A stretch of 64,000 bases of DNA from Monodelphis domestica (taxonomy: Eukaryota > Chordata > Mammalia > Didelphimorphia > Didelphidae). The translations under genes and the position numbers were made by a program. The notes under the pieces were generated by a model. That model did not search any database, was not told the DNA's origin, and saw only the letters and a program-made list of their open reading frames with translations. How positions within the stretch are numbered: position 1 is the first letter of the stretch; each line of letters starts with the position of its first letter. The stretch covers positions 53,159,895-53,223,894 of the forward strand of contig NC_077235.1 in assembly GCF_027887165.1 (NCBI RefSeq). Reading direction: 5' to 3'. Below, piece by piece: positions 59,985 to 64,000 of this stretch.

Positions 59985-60740
59985 AAATGTGATCAATTCC
60001 TTTTTTCCAATTTGAATTTTTATTGACATCTTTTCCCTTTATATCACCTTCATTTCCCAGTATGTTCTCCTCTCCTTCCCTGGATAACAAAGAACAAAAA
60101 AGAGCAAACAGTTCAGCAAAAGTAATTGATACATTTTCCAAGCCTGACATATGAAGCGGTCCATAATGACAGCTAGCATTTCTGCAAAGACAAGTAGTCT
60201 TTGATCCTTACAACTATAATTTATTCTTATTTCATAGATGAGGAAACTGAAGCCGAGAGGTTCAGTGACTTGTCTAGGTTCACATAGCTAATAAGTTTCT
60301 GAGGCAGAATTTGAGCTTAAGACTTCTGGACTCCACACCTAGGACTCTATCCATTGTATCCCCTCCTCCACCTTTGTAAAGAGAGGGAAATGAATGCTCA
60401 TATTCCATCTTCAGGGCCAAGCTGAGTCATTATAATATTACAATATTCAGTTGTGATTTAGGGATTATTATTGATGTTTACATTGTCCTTACTGCTGATA
60501 TTGTTCTCCTGGTTCTGTTCCCTTCACTTTGCATCAGTTCATACAGTCTTCCTAGGCTTCTCTGAATTCTCACATTTGTAATTTCTTAGAACACAAGACT
60601 ATTACACTGTATTCATAAATCACAATTGGTTCAGCCACTGATGGGCGAACACCCATTGTGCTTTCAGATTTTTACTACTATGAAATGGGCTGCCAAGAAA
60701 TTTTTCCTGTAGACATTCCTTTTTTGACCTCCCTGGGGAT
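59985..60740 (-). repeat. older L1 3' region, antisense, interrupted by a MIR
   Basis: ttttccaatttgaatttttatt, attgttctcctggttctgtt cccttcactttgcatcag and cacaattggttcagccactg atggg (complement of the PSIGEWLNK codons). More diverged than the other L1 copies. Confidence 0.6.
60165..60365 (-). repeat. MIR, near full length, antisense
   Basis: atgacagctagcatttctgc, atttcatagatgaggaaact gaagcc, tgtctaggttcacatagcta and gactctatccattgtat. Confidence 0.75.
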
Positions 60741-60744
60741 ATAT

Positions 60745-61575
60745 GCAGAGTAGGCCTTGTGCTAATTAACATTTTTATCAGTGACTTGAATAAAGGGCTA
60801 GATAGCATATTATTGAGTTTGCTGATAACATAAAGCTGGAAGGGACAGTTAATATACTCCGTAGCAGGCTGGATCTAAAAAGAACTTGGCAGGGGAGAAG
60901 GATGGAATTGAATAGTGATAAGTGTAAAGCCCTACACTTGGGTTCAAAACCATCAATTTTGTGAGTGCAAGATGGAGGAGAGGTGGCATTTGAGAAAGAT
61001 CTATGGGGTTTCCACTACACACTTAACTGAGTCATCCAGCAGCCCAGAGAGCTAAGTCAGTCTCGACCTGCATGAAGAGAAATCTATGCAGAAGGAACTT
61101 GAGGTCAGTTGCCCAGCTGTCCTCAGCCTTCACATCTGGAGTCTTGGATTCCGCTCTGGAGGATACTGATGAGTGGGACAATGTAGAGAGTAGAATAACC
61201 AGGATTTTAAAGTGTCTCGAGATCATTCCAGGAGGGGATCAGTTGGAGAGCTTGGGATTTTTACTCTGGAGTGAACAAAGCATGGGGAGCCAAGGGAACT
61301 GGCTTTTAAATATTTGAAGGACTGTCAAGTAAAAGAAGGATCAGACTTGTTCTCCTTGGCCCCAGAGGGCAGAACTGGGAACAAAATGGAGGAAGGTATG
61401 GGGAAGTGGGAGCATGCAGAGAGGAAGATTTAGACGGGATGTAAGGGGAAAATTTCAAACCATTAGCATTGTCCAAAGGTTGTCTCGGGAAATAGTTCCA
61501 GGACTCCTCTTTAGAGGCCAAAGTGAGATGATCATTTGTCAGGTATGTTATTATCAGGGGAAATACTGTGGTCCA
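60745..61575 (+). mobile_element. CR1/L3 LINE, right part to near the 3' end
   Basis: ccttgtgctaattaacattt ttatcagtgacttgaataaa (FINDLDKGL block), ataagtgtaaagccctacac ttgggttc (KCKVLHLG block), tttaaatatttgaaggactg tcaag and tctccttggccccagagggc agaact. It starts where the left part ends in the consensus, so one element was split. Confidence 0.75.
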
Positions 61576-61579
61576 GGGC

Positions 61580-61755
61580 AAAGAACACTGATTTTAGAGT
61601 CACAGGATCAGGGTTCAAATTCTGCTTCTGATTATTAATACCTGAGAGACTGGGTTAAAAAAGTGACCTCACTTTTAACCCAGATTTCCACCTCTCAAAT
61701 GATGAGCAGTGTTGAATGAGATCCATCTCTTCTAGCTATAAATGCTCTCTGCGGT
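61580..61755 (+). repeat. MIR, decayed
   Basis: tttagagtcacaggatcagg gttcaaattctgcttctg and gatgagcagtgttgaatgag. Confidence 0.5.
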
Positions 61756-61914
61756 TCCAGCCAACCCTGGAATTCTTCTAGGACAATATCACTTCTGTTT
61801 CTGTCTGCATTTATCTTCAGTCACATCTCTCCAGCGTGCTTCTTCACATGTATCCCAGCCTTGGATTTCCTCACTAGCCTGCCTTCTTAATACGCAATTT
61901 TCATAATGCTCCAT

Positions 61915-62105
61915 GTCTTCCTTCCATCTTGGAATCAATGCTAATTATTGGTTCCAAGGCAGAAGAGTGGTAAGGGCTAGACGATAGGGGTTAAGTGATT
62001 TGCCCAGGGTCACTCAGCTGGGAAGTGACTGAGGTCACATTGGAACCCAGGACCTGTCTTTGGCCTGGCTCCGTATCCACTATGGCACAGCTTAGCTGCT
62101 CCAGG
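61915..62105 (-). repeat. marsupial tRNA-headed SINE (MAR1/WSINE-like), antisense
   Basis: cttccatcttggaatcaatg, gtgatttgcccagggtcact and ggaacccaggacctgtcttt. Confidence 0.75.
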
Positions 62106-62635
62106 ACCTTGCCTTAAGATTTCAGGTTCACCTTGTTCCACATTGTGCATTTGTATCCCTAGCTGTCTGAGGCTATGGATTGGATTACTGGCTCCTTTCT
62201 TGGATCATCTCCCCTACAAAATTCTGGGTGTCTCTACTGCCATTCCCCTTCCTACACTCAAGAGTCTTTCTTTGGTATCCATCTCTAGGGATGCAGAGGC
62301 AGCTTTCTCCCTTCCCCTTTGGGTAAGATTTTCAAGAGCCCATGCAGACACATATATGCATATATGTATGTCTGGGTGTGCTTCATCTCTGTATGTACTA
62401 TATATGTCCACATACTTAATCAGCCTTGGTCCAGTCTAGGTGGACCCTCTTCCTTGCCAGGAGTGCAGCATTCATTCCTCCACTCTATCTGAAGTCATAG
62501 TCCAGACATCCACATTCCATTCGGATGTCCCGGGTTCTTCAGCAGCAATTCATTCTGCAGATTTAGCTGCCTTTCTCTCAAAGGCCTTTCCTTCGTTCAG
62601 CAGCAGCGCTGAAAACGCCACCTGTGCCCCTTAGG
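62106..62635. other. no gene recognised
   Basis: A 98-codon plus-strand ORF (62143-62439) has no motif. The right part may belong to the neighbouring CR1-type fossil. Confidence 0.4.
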
Positions 62636-63160
62636 TCTTCAGTTACTTTTTGCCCAAGTCTTCTTAATCCCAGCACTACCTTCTAGTTTCCGTCTGGCAG
62701 CATCATTTGTGCCCACATAAATCATCAGAAACGGGTTGTAGCCATCAGGTTTGACAACTCTTAGGAGGTCTGACAAGTTTGGGGAGATTCTCCATCCATC
62801 ACCTCTTGGGTACATGCTCCAGGAAGATGGCAGCCTTCTCTGTTGTTGTCCTCCTCCTGACTGATAGCCCCTCAGCAGGGACTCCCTCCTTCCTCTCTTG
62901 CTCTGACTACTACCGGATGACTGGCCACCCACTCAGTGATACCTGTGAGTCCATAACATCCTTCCCTGGAGGACAAGCCGCTGCTGCTTCTTTTCAAAGG
63001 GTCTGTCCTCTTTCTTTCGGGGATGAGGCTCCTGCCTGCATGAGTCCTACCAGTCTTCTTCCCACTCCTCGATGCCAGAGCCCACCTTGGCCCCAGTGGT
63101 TTCTGCCAACTTGGCAGCTGCAGGATGAGTAGTTCAGAGGAAAATGGGTTCATAATTCTA
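62636..63160 (-). mobile_element. CR1-type LINE ORF1 fossil with SGNH-esterase-like block
   Basis: Minus-strand frame 62932-62639 reads ESLLRGYQSGG (GDSLLRG block with the Gly-Asp altered), ISPNLSDLLRVVKPDGYNPF LMIYVGTNDAARRKLE and a stop. This is the GDSL/SGNH hydrolase-like domain known from ORF1 of CR1-family LINEs; the VGTND block is intact. The adjoining upstream frame (63153-62872) continues with RKRTDPLKRSSS. About one frame change is visible. No other part of the element adjoins. Confidence 0.65.
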
Positions 63161-63162
63161 AG

Positions 63163-63345
63163 GGACCTTAGAGGCCATTGATTCCAAGTCCTTCGTCTTA
63201 AAGATGAAGAAGCTGAGCCCCAGAAGGGTGAAGGGACTTGCCCATAGCCACCCAGCTAGAAAAGGTTGCCACTTGGATTGGAAGTCAACCTTGCTGACTC
63301 CAGGATGCCCTCTCCACTGCATCAGCTGACCACTCCGGTCCTCAT
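63163..63345 (-). repeat. MIR, near full length, antisense
   Basis: aagggaccttagaggccatt gattccaag, gatgaagaagctgagcccca, gacttgcccatagccaccca and ccttgctgactccaggatg. Confidence 0.7.
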
Positions 63346-63722
63346 CACCCAGAAAATGACCTTGAAGGAACCTCAGATTCTTGGGGCACGGCGTTTTCAA
63401 GCCACCTGGGCTAGCTTGGCGTCCTCCTCCTCTGTCGCCTCCTCCTCCTGTCATCACTGCCATTTTCCTGCTCTCCTCTGACTAGGCTTGCCTGCCTGTG
63501 CCTGTGAAGGGGACACCAAGGTCATCTGAATCTGATTTCACTGCTGTTGATGGGAGCAGCCTGGAGGACACAATTGAATTGTGGACCCATTGATTAAGCC
63601 CCTAATCTGCACCCTCCTCCCCCTTCCCCAGTAGCATAGAGAAGGCAGGGCTGGTCAAGTGGACCCAGGCCCCAGTGCTTGGACTTAAGCAGAAGACCAG
63701 GATCCGGGACCTCCCGTTACAC

Positions 63723-63724
<2 letters not shown>
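63346..63724. other. no gene recognised
   Basis: Unremarkable sequence with a (TCC)n-like stretch near 63422. Confidence 0.5.

Positions 63725-63770
<46 letters not shown>
63725..63770. repeat. (CA)n microsatellite
   Basis: About 22 CA units. Confidence 0.97.
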
Positions 63771-63774
<4 letters not shown>

Positions 63775-63775
63775 T

Positions 63776-63817
63776 TTCTGTCTCTGTCCATCTCTGTCTG
63801 TCTGTCTGTCTGTGTCT
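63776..63817. repeat. (TCTG)n microsatellite
   Basis: Imperfect tctgtctgtctgtctgtg tract directly after the CA repeat. Confidence 0.92.
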
Positions 63818-64000
63818 CTCCCTCCCACACTCACTACCTGCTGCCAGGCCACTCTGTTCCCCCTGAGGAGGCTCACTTGGGAGGGCCCAGTCCCTGGTGT
63901 CCCACCCCTCTCTGCTCTCTCTGACCTGGAGGGAGGACAGTCACCACAAGGGGGAACTAATGAAAGGCCGGGAGCAGGAAGTGGCCCTGAGGGGGCCCCT

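Noticed and set aside
63675-63924. THTHTH-rich ORFs
   Set aside because: Translation of the CA microsatellite.
35408-64000. ELF4 coding exons
   Set aside because: I looked for the N-terminal MAITLQPSDL and ETS-domain wording in the plus-strand frames and saw none, so none is annotated.

Overview
The window reads as a piece of a marsupial X-linked region, opossum-like or Australian-marsupial-like. Evidence is one clear host gene (AIFM1, X-linked in therians) and a repeat mix typical of marsupials: tRNA-headed SINEs of the MAR1/WSINE kind, abundant MIR/THER CORE-SINEs, L2, CR1/L3, an RTE (BovB-like) LINE, 5'-truncated L1 insertions and small hAT-like DNA transposons. The species call is inference; no species-specific search was possible.

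Region 1-5125 (+) is the 3' end of AIFM1: five coding exons with clean AG/GT boundaries, the natural stop and one polyadenylation signal. They encode the last 225 residues. Residues known to matter in the human enzyme fall at the same numbers (D438, H454, W483, E493), so the protein should be full length and functional.

Region 5126-34600 is intergenic. It holds an unidentified decayed minus-strand segment just past AIFM1, a 50-bp tandem repeat carrying NRF1-like sites, old L2/RTE/CR1/MIR fossils, a probable solo LTR containing an RPL10 processed pseudogene whose tail has become a 400-bp GAAA/GA microsatellite, and a GC-rich patch near 26.3-26.7 kb.

Region 34700-36640 is a CpG island with GC boxes, a perfect POU octamer, two good splice donors and a short ATG-containing segment in an optimal Kozak context. 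By human gene order (ELF4 lies downstream of AIFM1 on the same strand, with a non-coding first exon and a long first intron) this is most likely the ELF4 promoter and first exon. No ELF4 coding exon was recognised in the window, so 35.2-64 kb would be intron 1. This is an inference from synteny.

Region 36640-64000 has no recognised coding sequence. It is a dense palimpsest of repeats: two L1 insertions with 16-17 bp perfect target-site duplications (another lies at 30.4 kb), an L2 split by L1, a CR1/L3 LINE split by a cluster of L1/L2/MIR pieces, a minus-strand CR1-type ORF1 fossil with a lipase/esterase-like block, and two tandem arrays of a MIR-tail-like unit in opposite orientation.

I saw no tRNA or rRNA gene, no CRISPR, and no convincing new biological system. 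The best leads are the CpG-island promoter, the NRF1-like tandem repeat, the inverted arrays and the CR1 fossils.
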